64,000 bases of DNA from Bactrocera neohumeralis (lineage: Eukaryota; Arthropoda; Insecta; Diptera; Tephritidae): the NCBI RefSeq assembly GCF_024586455.1, contig NC_065923.1, forward strand, positions 65,321,076 to 65,385,075. Direction: 5' to 3'. Within the stretch, counting starts at the first letter, position 1. Every line of letters begins with the position of its first letter. Below the pieces are notes generated by a model. The model was not told the DNA's origin. It ran no database searches and worked only from the letters and a program-made list of their open reading frames with translations. Shown here piece by piece: positions 23,288 through 36,032 of this stretch. The position numbers and the translations under genes are program-made.

Positions 23288-26200
23288 TAAAACCAATGCC
23301 AGCAAGTCAGCATAGTATTTTGATAGATTAACGTGCCCTCGAGCAAAAAGTTGTATTATAGAAACTTAACAACAGCAACAACAATAACAACAACTCCGAT
23401 ACGGAGTTACGACAAACTTTTAACGACAAAAAAGTATTTTACAAAATGAGTAAGTGCAGAGCAAATGGGAAAAGAACATGGGGCGGCAGCGAAAACGCTT
23501 GTAATGCAGGCGACAGCTGGCACGAGCCATAAAATCAGCTCGACTTACACACAACAACACAACACGGTATACATATATATGAAAAAATGAAATATTTTAC
23601 AAGCAAGCGCAGCTTAAGACAGACACTGACCAAGTGGGCAATGAAAACAGCGGCAAAGCTTAGGCATACCTACTACATCAATATGTGGTGTGGTGTGTGT
23701 GTTGGAGCATGTGCTTGCAGGGCGTTGGGCTGACAACCAGCCGGGCGTGCTGAGCTGCTGCGTCATTGACGACGGTCCATTGCTGATTGTTGGCGCGCAG
23801 CTTGACTTGTGCAGCTGCAACACAGATCGAGAACATACAAATATACTCATGAGTCTATGCGCGCGTGGAAAATTGTGCATTTGGCTTAGGGCTCAGGTGA
23901 AGGGCTCACAACTCGAGCTGAGCACATGCCACTAAAGGGGACGCCTACTGCGGGGCACATAGTGTACTTAAGTCGGGTGTGCACGTTTTTCGACCAAGTA
24001 AGGCCCACATGAGGGCCAAGCCTTGGTAATGACGTCGGCACACGGCATGCGGGCGTTAACTTGTGTTTTTGTAGCGGCGGGATGTGCAACGGCACGCACT
24101 GCCTACTACGCTAAAGTGTAATTGAAGTGTGTGGATGGTGCCAGCTTTCTTCAGTTTTTATTTCTCGCTATCCCAGCTATGCGCTGAGTGTAGCAATGCA
24201 TTTAGCTGACAAAGAGACAAGCCAAAGCTGCTTAACTGTGTAAGGCCAGTACTTTGGGTATTTAAAATTATTTACTGAAAATTGCATTGCGCATGCGCGT
24301 TGACGGTTGCGGATTTATTTGATTGTCGTTGGTGGAATTTCAGTAGCGTAAGTTGAAATTCTCGTAATTAACTTAATTAGTTTTGTATAAGCAGAAAAGT
24401 CGGGAATTTGAAATGGAAGGAAAAACCCTGATCTTAATTTTTTTTATAGATTACATTAGATTCTTTATAGATTACATTAGATTTTACTATTACTATATTT
24501 ACGTCAAAGCCTCAAAAAAAACCTTAAAGATCAATGGAAATACGCTCTCTGTGGCACTGCAACCGTTTTTTTTTTGTTTTGAAGACCGAAATATAGACTT
24601 TTCGCGTTTCGATAGAGTTGAATCATAGGTAACGGTCGGTAGTACCATGTGTTGCTTAAGTGGGCATTCAGATACATCCATGTCCTGCAGGGACTTATTG
24701 CTTGAAGAAAATATGCCGGCTATGTCGGGGTTCACACCGCATAGGCAGAAATTGAATTTGCAAAAATGTACAGAGGAATGCTACTCTAATTTCTCAAATC
24801 AGTTCGATTATTTATTAGGGTTTCTTGTTAGAACACAGCAATGATACACTAGCGGGTTAAAGCTGGAAGTAGAACTGACGTAGTGGATGATTTCAGTTCA
24901 TTTTACAGCAGAAGAACCAAAATTTACATATATATCACTAGTGTCATTAGATAATATAACTAATATTCTTAAAAATGTTTTGCATATAGACTACTAAGAC
25001 AACTCGAGTCTTGGCTTAGTCTACTCTGCAAAAAATTTTTGCTTTATAATTCATTCTACACATCTAATTTATATTTATTTATTTCATTTTTCCTTTAACA
25101 ACTGAACAACTTATTTACTTACTTACATATATATATTATACTTAACCCACTAATGGCAACATTTGACCGTCGTGCCAACTATGTTGACCATAACAAGCGA
25201 CTGGGCTGCCACCCGATCACACAAACCACTCACTGCCTGACTCAAAGCTTTATAACTTTTGGACTGTTCCTTGCAATATGTTTCTGTTGTTGGGCGCTGC
25301 AGCAGCCGCGCACGTGCCAAGAGACATGTAGAGCCATTAGTGGACCACAGCCGCGTAATAAAGTCACAAGCTGATGTATGTGAGTATGAGCAGACTGGAT
25401 TCCATACAGCCTGAGCCTCAACTTGGATATCCACTCTATAGAACACACACACAAACTTATTTGTAATTCTACTCATGCTACAAATAATAAACCGTAATAC
25501 GAGCGCTCGTAATGGCCATAATCATAAACATAATAATCGTTGAACCAAAAAGCCGCGAGCGCTTTCAACTCAGACTTATTACAATTTACAATGATCGACT
25601 GCAGCAACAAGTATTCTACACAGCTAGGTAGATAGAACAATAATAACTGCCGTGGTATCTAATAAACTAATAAAAAGAAATATGAAAATAATGCGGTATA
25701 AAAGCAATAATTGCAACAACCTCGACAACTTCATCAAATTACAGCAATGACAGGCGTTACAGCCGCTCCGACGGCCGGTCAGCTTGCAGAATATATTGAT
25801 AAAACAGCTGTTGACAGGGTGTGGATGATTAGGCAAGCGGTCAGTTTTTTTGGGGCGGTGACTAAGTGAACCCTAAAAAATTGAGTTAAGCAGCTGTAGG
25901 AACAATTACTGCCATTTGCAGAAATATTTATAGGGGAGCAAGGGTGTATGTCTTTAAATGTAGTTATTTTGTAATATGTATATGTAATTTAAATAACATC
26001 CTACCCTAAAATTGATTTCAAAGTATTATTCGGTGTTTCCAAAATCGAAATATTCTGGTAGTTTCCGCAGCAATAAGTAATTCTGTGGAATTACTGTCCT
26101 TATGAGCTTACTCAAAAGCATACATTTAATAAAATAAAATAGTTTATTTATTATTAAATTTTTTGTTAGCAAAAAATGTGGGATAGAAGTCAAAAAGAGT

Positions 26201-26329
26201 TTGTGGCCTTGAATGAGCTTTCAACTGAATTTTTCTAGCATTTCACACTCGGAGGACTACTTATCGATCCAAACGAGGTAAAAAACTATTCAGACGGGTA
26301 TGGATACCTAAAAGCAGAATGACGCAGTT
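23288..26329. other. Non-coding interval with a GC-richer patch
   Basis: About 23614-24120 is GC-richer than its surroundings and open on both strands (82 codons on plus at 23690-23935, 88 on minus at 23614-23880). The plus frame reaches a good donor-like CAG|GTGAAG near 23896, but no family is recognised. A short tandem duplication of TAGATTACATTAGATT lies at 24447-24484. Nothing else was seen. Confidence 0.45.
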
Positions 26330-26620
26330 GAAGGGGTTCAGAAACAGCAGAAGCAGCAATCTGTATAATATGCCTCTTGATATCCAACATCGAACATTTA
26401 CACAGAGATGTCGGAATGCTAAGTGTTAAGAAACACAACAAATTTATTCTTCTCTCCAATAAGAGGGTCTTACAGAAATTAGTCTTGCAGTCATATCCTT
26501 GGATAGCAGTAGCCCCCTATGAACACCCAAAAACTATTATATACCTTAACAGACAATTGATTTCAACTGAAATGTTGCCTGAAATGTTGGAGTCACATCA
26601 CCACCCATAACAGAAAAATA
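26330..26620 (+). mobile_element. Jockey/CR1-like retroposon fragment, end of RT domain
   Basis: The plus strand reads LISNIEHLHRDVGMLSVKKH from about 26377, continuing NKF. This follows the pattern 'TGC.L.SPIDHLH.ET.MLPVKEHN.ML' found at the end of the RT domain in many Jockey/CR1-type elements. A frame-shifted QN-AVEGVQ...S piece just upstream fits the 'QNAALRTVTG' stretch of the same block. The expected SRQFLL...HP segment follows only as VLQKLVLQSYPW. No catalytic residues are in this part. It is a short, old, frame-disrupted fragment. Confidence 0.5.
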
Positions 26621-29479
26621 GCCCGAGTTACTTCCCGAATCTAAAATACCCTTGCCCGAATGTATTCTGGATACTGTAGCATGATAAATTCCTACTTTTC
26701 CTGAACCGACTTCAATGTATCACACTTATGTTTTGCATGACTTCTGCTATCTCCTTACATGATCTATGATCATTAAAACAATTTTTCCGATGGTCTGAGC
26801 TCATTGAAACACTACATTTTCTGGGCCTCCCATTGTCGATTTCAATGACAGTAAACTCGCGTCTTACCACCGAAACAGGTTCTAAATAACTGCTAGAATA
26901 CCGGAAATAAAAAGTAAATTTTTCTAAAAAGCGAACATAATTAATATATTTGATAACGAGTTTCAAATCTTTAAGATATTACATCTATAGGTTGTAAGTT
27001 CAACGGTACGTGAGAACCCTTGCTGATAAAATAAATATATCTGGTAGAGGGGCAATATTTGCTCCATGGAACCAATGCAAAGAGATTTTCGCTGAAGAGA
27101 ACTGATCTAAATATTTTTTGCAAGGAAGAAATCGACTTCATAGCTGTAAGAGTCGGTAAATTGAGCGTATTTTGTTAGCTTAGATCTGTAGTAATATGGG
27201 TTGAGTTCGTGGCTGTCACTTCAAAATGTCGGGTTCGACGTATGCCTTTGTTCATACCTGTACAGTATACAATAAGTAGGAAGTTTAAGTATAGATACAG
27301 AAGTACAGTCTGATAAGCGCATAACCGAGAACCGCCTTCGGTGTCGTCGGTACACATTGCCTTTATATTCCAACACAACTGATTCCAACAATGGCGCCCT
27401 CAAATTGGCAACTGCTACTTTCACATAAAAAAATATTTAACTAGTTAGTGAGAGGTTCGCTATCATCTAGCGTGTAGCGTAAGTATTGTGTTCAATGGAA
27501 AGGATTCCTGAGATTGTTGATTTGATCGCCTTTCGAAATAATGTAGTTTTAAAATAGTTCTTCTCATCAGAGCCTCCTGAGCTTACAAACTTTTTTAGGC
27601 GTAGCTCAATATTACTATTTTCTCCTTGTGGTTAAGAATGTAGTACTGTTAACAAACTGGTATTTAATAAATATAAGTAGCAGAACCTAAGCTATATCAC
27701 CAAATACTATTTATGGATTAAGATATTTTTAGTTGAAACTTATTAAAATAAAATCAATACAATAATGTTTAAAGATCAAATATTTATTGCTTGCTGAGAA
27801 TCTGTGGATTTGTAGCTGAGCTTGAATACATATATCTAATATTTCCTAATTTTAATGGTGATGAAACTAAGTTTTTTTGTTTTATATAGCGGAGACATTT
27901 AGGATTTCACTGAAACCAAAAATAATACTGTAAGCCATCTCATCTATTGCCTATTATTCTTTTATGTAGCTCCAATAGTTTTTATATGTTTTTCGAGCCT
28001 CAAATCTTATTATCTGCTAATCCTCAAATTACTCTCTATCAAAATTAAAAATTATTTTCTTTGTAGATGAAGATAAGCATCCTTGTTATTTTTATATCCC
28101 ATATTTTTCCATTGAATACTGTTATTATCATCATTAAAGTCAAACTTGCCGCTATGCTATTTCGAGTAAATGCTGGTGTTAATTGGTGCAGCAAAGCACA
28201 TATATACGTACAAGAGATATATATTTACGCATGTACACTTAAGACCATGTCTATAACCACAGTTGAGTAGCGAATCATCAATTCCTGTTCCTTCAAGTTC
28301 AAAATCAAGTTTATCACGTAGAACAGCGCAAGCGAAACGCAGTTTGTCTATTTTCAGCAGAAACAAAATATAATCAGTTAGTATATTTGCGCAGAAAATA
28401 TCGACTATCATCGATATGCGCATGAATTAAGCCCACTTGTATGGCTATTTCGCACTATTTTCGCTGCGAATAAATGAAGGGTTACTGTACATCAGACGCA
28501 TGTAGCCGCATGTGGCAGGCGTATGTGCGGCGCTGTTGAGACCCACTCCAGTTTGACTAGTTTTTGAACGTTGAGCAACTTTTTCAGAACACTTCCTACA
28601 AGTTGTCTCGGATTAAGCAGATACTTATGTTGCAAATTCACGTATGCAGACATATATGTGTAAGTATATACATATTTATACTTAGTATACAATATATACA
28701 TATATTCAGCTTTGTATGTGTATATATTCTTTTTCTCTGCCTTCTGCTAACTAAAGTCTTCTGTGCAACCACATTTTCTTTAACCCTCCTGCCATTAAAT
28801 TGTCGCCTCAAATTAGAGCGTAGCTCGCGCATGCGCCAACACTTAACATTTTATGCTTCAATTGTATGCCGCAAGTAGCATGTTTAACGCATACAAGCGT
28901 CGCGTCGCATAAAAGAGGCTTGCATTACTGCCCACTTAATAAATACAATTGTTGCAGGTAATCAACCGCAGGTATTAGTGGTTTCATTGTAGGCTCTGGC
29001 AGAGGCAACTGAATGGCTGAGTAAGAAAAAACAATCACAATTGCAGCAGGTGTTTAAGAATAGGCCACTAATGGCGACAGTTGTCGTCACTATGGCAAAA
29101 GGTGCTTTTCGTTGGGTGAAAATAAGCTCATAAGCTAGAGCTAGATTTAGTACTGCTTTGAAGTGAAGTGCTTTGAAGTTTGTGATTACCACTGAGCTGA
29201 TATTGGACATTAAAGCAACATACTGTAACTGAAAATGTGTGATGAAAAAGTTGATCGAAAGCTACGTCTAGACTTCTAGACTCCTTTAGATTATACAAAA
29301 TACATAAAATTCCGATAATTAATGAAAAAGCGTTTGACAAATCTTTAAAATGTTGTCAGAAAATAATAACTTGAAATTGTCAGTGGATTTGAAAACCCAC
29401 TCCATATCTGGATTCATGTATTTGCCAGATATTATGGGCTTTTGGCTCAGATTTTAATTTTTTATTGCTTTTAAATGAT
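26621..29479. other. AT-rich interval, nothing recognised
   Basis: Several open frames of 60-104 codons (for example 28564-28878 on plus) run through TACATATATA-type low-complexity DNA and have no recognisable domain. No RNA gene or dispersed repeat was identified. Confidence 0.45.
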
Positions 29480-30010
29480 ATCTTTCTGAAGCTTTCATCT
29501 CAAAAACTATTCAAAAACAGTTTGTTGTTATCGATAAGGTTATATTCTAAGTCAGAGTGGACTCAAAATTTAACTTCATAACTCGTCTTTAAATCTTATC
29601 TTTTGAAAATTTCCTTAGTGAAAGCTTCCAATTCATTCAAGAGCGAGTCGCTGATATCTAATAAATATTGTTCTAAATCAAAGGGGATACAAAAACCCAT
29701 ATTATGTTATGTATGGATGCATTTATTTTGACGGATGTTGTGTTTTAATATTTATCGTTTTCAAATAATATCCTATGAAAGCTTATATTGACGAAAGCTC
29801 AATAATTATTCTAAAGAGCTTTGCTTATATTAAAAGAAAGTGAGTTTAGAAACGTACTTTATGTATGAAGAGATGTTTTTAACAGGTATTTTTTGTGTTT
29901 AGTTCGAATTTACTTGTTTCTAGGTCATAAGCTTTGAAAGCTTTCCTGGATAAAAAACTCAACAATTTTTCATAAGCGGCTCGGAGATATTAAAAAGGAA
30001 TTATTCTATG
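29480..30010. repeat. Degenerate tandem repeat, about four units of 130-160 bp
   Basis: A core GAAAGCTT (or GAAGCTTTC) recurs near 29488, 29620, 29777 and 29936, giving spacings of about 132, 157 and 159 bp. Each is followed at similar distances by an ACTCAA-/ATTCAA- block, an AAGAGC-/CGGCTC- block, GATATT-/TATCTAA-, and a TTCTAA-GTCA block. Units are very divergent, so this is an old satellite-like or minisatellite array, or internal repeats of an unrecognised element. Confidence 0.55.
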
Positions 30011-31022
30011 TAAGTCAAAAGTGCTGGTACTCTTCGTAAGTGTTTGTAGAAGCACTGGTGCTAGTTGAGAGACAACTTTGTTCGTAACTTGTTGTTGTTA
30101 AAACATTTGTTCTCAGATAAAGTAAATTTTGTTTAATTATATGACGAATTTCTTTCTCATGCAACAGTTAATTCCAACGCTCTGAATCTGCCAATTAATT
30201 CATATGACTCGAAAGGGATAAGAAACATGGGATTCAGGGTTTCATGATAACTGCAGTCATTACTTCCCGTACTGGAATCTAGAGTCTTAAAGCTCTAAGC
30301 ATCACTAAATATTCTTCTTGAAACTATGAGGAAAATGGTTTCAAGGCGATTTGTATTTATTGAGGTGTTAATTCGCGGAGATCTTTAAGGCTGGACATAT
30401 GTATAATGTAGCAACCCTGTTTGTTGGGTACCTCGCCCGAGACACTAGTGTTTGTACTCAATGACGATTAGTAAATTCTAATGAAGTATGAACGCTAACA
30501 ACTCAAGCAAACGGATCCGTACTCTTTTATGAATCTCGGGTTAGATTGGCAATGTGAATGTGGAAACGAAACTAATGTGTTGATGATCTATTATTCGTGT
30601 CTCAACAGATTAGTAGATAATAGCAATTACGCCGATATTGTGGGTATAATACAAGGGGCAATTGATATGCCACTTCCAAGAGGCAAATCCGTGAACTTCT
30701 TGATTAATAGCTAGTTGGCCCAGGCAAAAGATTTTATTTTTTGCTGGAAGTAACTAATTATGGTGGTACATTGTAGGTTCTTGATTTATCACTAAATAAA
30801 CTCATTCTGTAGTATTGAAGGTATCAAAATATTGAAGTGATATCCTGTGAATGTCCCAGATTCATAGGACTTAGAACAGAATATTTTTCAGGGCATTGAA
30901 AAGTGGTATCTGAAATTAATTGGAATGTTAAAATAAAAAGTTCTTAAAAGTTAAAAAAATTCTTGAATAGTTAGTGTAACACCTTGTGTTCAGGTACTCA
31001 TCGACCTCCTTTTTGACTAACC
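30011..31022. other. AT-rich interval, weak retroposon-like tail possible
   Basis: A 62-codon plus frame at 30529-30714 contains WQCECGNETNVLMIYYSC, loosely like the C-x-CG...C zinc motif at the C terminus of RNase H-bearing retroposons. The resemblance is too weak to assign. Nothing else was recognised. Confidence 0.3.
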
Positions 31023-31345
31023 AAATTCTTCTTCTTCTTTATTGGGATAGACACCGCTTACGCCATTATAGCCGAGTTAACAACAGCGCGCCAGTCGATT
31101 CTTCTTTTCGCTACGTGGCGCCAATTGGATATTCCAAGCGAAGCCAGGTGCTTCTCCACTTGGTCCTTCCAATGGAGTGGAGGTCTTCCTCTTCATCTGC
31201 TTCCCCCGGCGGGTACTGTGTCGAATACTTTCAGAGCTGTAGTGTTTTCGTCCATTCGGACAACATGACGTAGCCAGCGTAGCCGCTGTCTTTTAATTCG
31301 CTGAACTATGTCAATGTCGTCGTATAACTCATACAGCTCCAGCTC
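31023..31345 (-). mobile_element. RTE-clade retrotransposon relic D, 3' end only
   Basis: On the minus strand the end of the RTE polyprotein reads almost without disruption: IVQRIKRQRLRWLGHVVRMD, then a proline/glycine segment, RWKDQVEKHL-like, NWRHVAKRRIDW and VNSAIMA. The 3' untranslated end carries the CTTCTTCTTCTTTATTGGGATAG motif region shared with relic A. It is a strongly 5'-truncated insertion of about 320 bp, which is normal for RTE elements. Among the five copies this one keeps the best match to the C-terminal block, so it is probably the youngest. Confidence 0.8.
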
Positions 31346-33097
31346 TAAATTGGTTTCTCTAAAAAATACTTTCAGACCTCTTCTTGACTTTTACAGCCAT
31401 AAATATCCTTGATAAGGAAGAGGAGGTTGGAAAAATAAGGCAAAAAAAGGATGAAGAGAGAGTAATAAAAATTTTAGTAATTCTCAGTATTTATTTGATG
31501 GTATTAAAAAATTAATACAAATAAAAGGTGAAATGTGCAATAAATTTAATAATTCCTATCTCAAGTTTTACAAACATCAAGCTAACCCACCTGTCTGTAT
31601 TCTTGCTTAAGCGCAAGTGAATTTATTAACAACGTAATTTAAATCCTACTAATTTTATGACTACTCATTACGAATTCAATCAGTCAGCGTATCTTTAACT
31701 ACTTCCAATTGGGTATTAGATAACATCTCAGGCGCTTAACTTGGCTACACAACAAAACGCCACAAAACGGTAGCCAAAAATTGGAAAAACATAATGAAAA
31801 TATAAAAATTAATAATAATGCGTCTCAAAAAGAGGAAAAAATAAAAATTACAAATACAAAAGCCATAAAAACAAAACCGGCGTACGCAACGCAGGTGGAT
31901 TACAGCGTTGTCACACAAAACACTGCACCGTAAAGCAGCATTAACTCTGCTTATCTACGCGGTAGAAGAAAAAAGTCCAATGAAAATACTGAAAATTTAT
32001 ATTTAGGAAACCTTTAACACCAATTGACATTTATATAAATTACCATGCAAGCGATTTTGGCGCGACGCTAAGCCAAGCCAAGCTGGTTGCAACTGAAACG
32101 AAAGACTTAAGAAACGAACGCGCGCAAAGCGTAGCGGAACGGGTAGAGCCTAACGGATAAGTTATAAACCCACTTGAACTGCCATGCAGTGGTTGCATAT
32201 ATAAATTTCAAATTTTAAAACCGAAATTAAAAACAAAAACAACAACGCATGCGCGTACAACAACTACACGTTGCAAGTGGCATATAAAAAGTGCAACCAA
32301 ATTGAAAGAAATGGGCACATTTCACGCAACTAATGAAGGCAATTTCTAATGGCAGCAAAAGAGAGGTGAAAAACAAACAACAAAAGCAACAACTGCATTA
32401 AAATTAAAAACAACAAGTGAAAATCAAAGTACGATAATGAAAAATCAGCCATAACATGCAATAAACAACAACAACAATGACAGCATCGCCAACAAAGTAA
32501 CAAGTGTGCTGGCTAAAAGTTATATGCATGTGGTGGCAGCGAGTGTGGCGTATCACTTGGCTGGCAGTAAATTTATGCATATGCACGTGTAAGTGTGTGT
32601 ATGTGACAGTTAGTAGTGGTAGTTGTGGTTGTAGTAGTAGGGCAAGTCAGGAAAGAACCTTATGAAAACTGGTTTTAACTGCAATCAGCGTCAGCTCAAA
32701 GTCTGTACGTGTGTTGTTGAAGTTGCATACACAAGTTACATATATAGTATGTGCATATACGTATGTGTGTGTATGTTTATGTGCATAGTTTCTTCTTGGT
32801 GAATTTTATAATTTTATTTTTGTTTTTGGTTGCCTCTTTATGCCTTTGTTGCATGCAGAGCCTAACGCACAGATGGTTGCATGCGCAGACCGTCTGTCAG
32901 TCGTACGTACGCGCATAAACGCCAAGCGGGTGCACAAGCATATGAATCTGGGCAAAGATGCCTGCTTGGTTGGTTCATTGGCTGCTATATAATAGCTGGA
33001 TAGACCATAGCACAGTGTTAAAAAAAAATTAAAAATAATACTAACTTTTTAATTTTAGGCGATTTTCTAGTAAAGAGACACGACTTTCGATCGCTCT
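31346..33097. other. Non-coding interval, A-rich with AAC/AAT simple repeats
   Basis: Repeated AAAACAACAAC-type tracts (for example 32464-32478) and TGTATGTG microsatellite lie around 32590-32790. No gene, RNA or element was recognised. Confidence 0.5.
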
Positions 33098-33136
33098 TTG
33101 GCAATTGACCAAAAGAAACTTATATTTGTACTGTTC

Positions 33137-33394
33137 ATGTGTTTACTGAGTAACCCAAGCATACTCCGATGGAAGCCAAGGCTGTTGAACCGCTGTCACC
33201 AGTGTGGTCGGAAGATTAGGGAGAGCAAACCAAAATGCAGATCGACTCTATCCTCGTCAGTTGATGAATTCATCTTCAGCCTGGAGGGCTTATTCGAAGA
33301 GGATCGGGTCGGTAATTACGATGTTGTGAAACTCAAATTGCTTGAGAAGAGCTTGGTAGATGCAGAGCTTTTGCCAATCTATTGCTTTATTTAA
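33137..33394 (+). other. Unidentified open frame, 85 codons
   Basis: An ATG at 33137 opens MCLLSNPSILRWKPRLLNRC and the frame runs to TAA at 33392. It contains CHQCGRKI, a CxxC pair, and an acidic helix-rich segment with VDEFIFSLEGLFEEDRVG and VKLKLLEKSLVDAELL. The second half has the look of a gag-type or other transposon-borne helical domain, but I cannot name a family. A repeated phrase GGTGATCGAAACCGACGACT / GAGGATCGACC follows at 33396-33432. Codon pattern and complexity are more protein-like than the neighbouring AT-rich frames. Confidence 0.2.
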
Positions 33395-35570
33395 AGGTGA
33401 TCGAAACCGACGACTTTATTTAAAGAGGATCGACCAAAAGTCATGACTAAGAAGCAACGGTTTCTTTTTATTAATGACAAAGATGCAAAAACTCCCAGCG
33501 GCAAGTAATACACGTAGAACCAGAGCTTGTTTGTTGACCAGAAAGCTTAATGTTTTTCTTCTACCCAATTTCTGCAACTAGTATGTCGTTACGGCCGTGC
33601 CGAAGAACTCTGGCTTGTCTTGGTATATGCCGCATGATGACGAGGTGGATGAGGCGAAGTTACCTCCGGATTTACGAAGAGAGCCCTGGCGGAGGCTAAA
33701 CGAAGAAGAGCCGATGTAGGTTTTTTTGGCTCCTCTGCAGTCTTTGTCAGATCGTCGTTTTGCATCCTTGATTGTCCAATGATAATTTGAAACACTGGAA
33801 CCAATTTTTAAGGAAAGCTTTCTATTCTGCATTTCAAGTCAATTAGTATTTCATTGCAAGACATTGACCTTGATGATGCCTTTTTTGTCAAATATATAAT
33901 TCTTTGGCGGCTCTTTTACTCTTTCTATTGACTCTGTTTTGTTGTAAATTCTTTTCGAATACGCGCTCCAAAATGAGGCCTAAATCATCACAAGGTACAG
34001 CACTTCACAGTCTATACCTTATATAAGACGACGTTCAACTTCAATAAGCTTGCAGGTACTGGTTCGTTTTGTCTTTTCTGCAAGATGTCTTTGTTTTTCT
34101 TTTTGACATATCTTTGCTATTTACTATATGGGTTTCCACTACAAGCCTTTTACCTCGTATTTTCTGTAACTTTCTAACACGATTTCGTGGAGACTAAATT
34201 TGAGTCTTGATTGCATTTTGGACCCTCATAGATTTCCTGATTTTAACCACACTGCAGCGCTTACATTTTAATTATTATATTATTTTTCAACACAACTTTA
34301 TTGAAGAAGAAGGATTCTAGTCTAACTAAATTTTAAGCGATCTCAAATATGTTAGCATATCAAAAAACAGGTTATCAGGTGATCCAGCCTTACTTATATG
34401 TCACGAGAGTTGCGCTTCAAATTTTGATAAAAACTTTTGGCTAATAAGCGTTTCTATACATGCCTTTGTCGAATTATATTATCAAGTTTTTCTTCATATC
34501 CAATAGTTATTTGTCCCACTGTGCAATAGTTTAATTTTTACTATTTTTTGTATACTCATTTCTATCCTGCCCACAGTTGAACACAATCAAGCAGATAATT
34601 TGAAACTGAAATTTATTACCAAATGCTTGAAACATGCAAGCATACACACACGCATGCGCATGGAAGAGGATAAAGGCAACCTTATAATTTTACAACCACA
34701 AATACATCTAAATATGTTTGTGCGTATGTATGTATATGCCTGCATGCAAAGTAAGATTTCAACACACACGTGTGCAACGCCCGACCAGCAACGCGCTGAG
34801 ACGCAAAACGCAGCCGCCGCCGCCGCACGACAGTTGAAAGCGCTGCTGCAGCGGTGACAAAGAATCAACGACGACGCTGGCGACGCAGAACGACGACATA
34901 CAGTAGTCTTAGATGAAATGGATCTTAACTATAGATCGCGCGCAGGGACGCAGTCATATAAATGTTAATGCCAGCATGCTGTTCATATGCATGTGTGTGT
35001 GTGAAGGCATAACAATGTAGCTGACAGCCAGCGTTGTTAGTTGCGTTTGTGATTGCTATTCTTGTTGTTGTTGTTGCTGCTGATATATACACTTGCTGCA
35101 CACCTGCATTTTCGTCATTGCCCGCAATCAAGTAAGCACAACAACAAAAACAACGAACTACAAATCTTGCACAGGCGTGTGTGTGCCGGGCAAGATAGGC
35201 GAACAGACAGCCAACCAGCCAGCTAAGGTACACTAGCCAGCCAAACAACCAGCCCGCGAAGACAAGTTACGACAAGACAGACAACCAGTCAGTCCAGCCC
35301 GGTCCAGACTGTGTCTTCAACTTGTACGCTCCGCTACGAAAATGAACACTTGGGTTTTGATTTTTTTAACGTTTTTGTATTTTATTTTTGTTGTTTTTCG
35401 TTTTTCTTACCTTTCAGCTTGTTCTTTACTTTCCGTATAGTTTATAGTGGAAGTATATTCTTTTTTGCTTTGCTTTATTTTTGTTGTTGGTGTTAAAATT
35501 ATAGCTTCAACGGTGTGGCATAGTAATCAGTGGGCATACACATAAATATATAATATGCAGAAAACAAGAG
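33395..35570. other. Non-coding interval with minisatellite-like tracts
   Basis: The minus frames at 33578-33832 overlap in two phases and have no recognised domain. A GCCGCCGCCGCC run lies at 34810-34824 and an opa tract at 35063-35082. About 35203-35300 is a degenerate CCAGCCAG/ACCAGTCAG minisatellite. No RNA gene or transposon was recognised. Confidence 0.5.
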
Positions 35571-36032
35571 AAAACTTCGGTTGCACCGACGCAATGATAC
35601 CCTACACAAATAAGAATGTTTTCATGCAATTATTGGATTATGAGCGCTCAGTTTGGTGAGCCAATCTGAAAAAAAAATATAATAAACTTTTGCTTTGGGC
35701 AATAATTCGTACATATGTATATATCTTATCCAGTTACCATACATGGACTTGATTGACCGATCAGTTTGGTCCAATATCGGCGGTTCCGTTAAATCAGTGG
35801 TTTCTTGAAAAGAAAAGTAGACGTGCAAAATTTCAGATCGACATCTCAAAAACTGGGGGCTAGTTCGTCCCAACTAAATAAAGACGAAGAGACACACAGA
35901 TATGACAAACCGAGTCAACTCTTCATGACGATAAATTACATATGTATGTATATATTTTTATGGTTTGCGACGTTTTCTTCTGGAGTATTACAAACATGGT
36001 GGCTAACTTAATACACCCTGTACAGGGTATAC
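35571..36032 (+). repeat. Dispersed non-coding repeat family P, both termini, internally shortened
   Basis: The left end AAAACTTCGGTTGCACCGA then ATGATACCCTACAC is the reverse complement of the right end of the copy at 10440-10750. The interior holds GACGTGCAAAATTTCAGATC and ATCTCAAAAACTGGGGGCTAG. The right end is ACTTAATACACCCTGTACAG followed by GGTATA, whose reverse complement opens the copy at 60481. It has no coding capacity. The two distinct palindromic ends define the family's boundaries. Confidence 0.65.
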
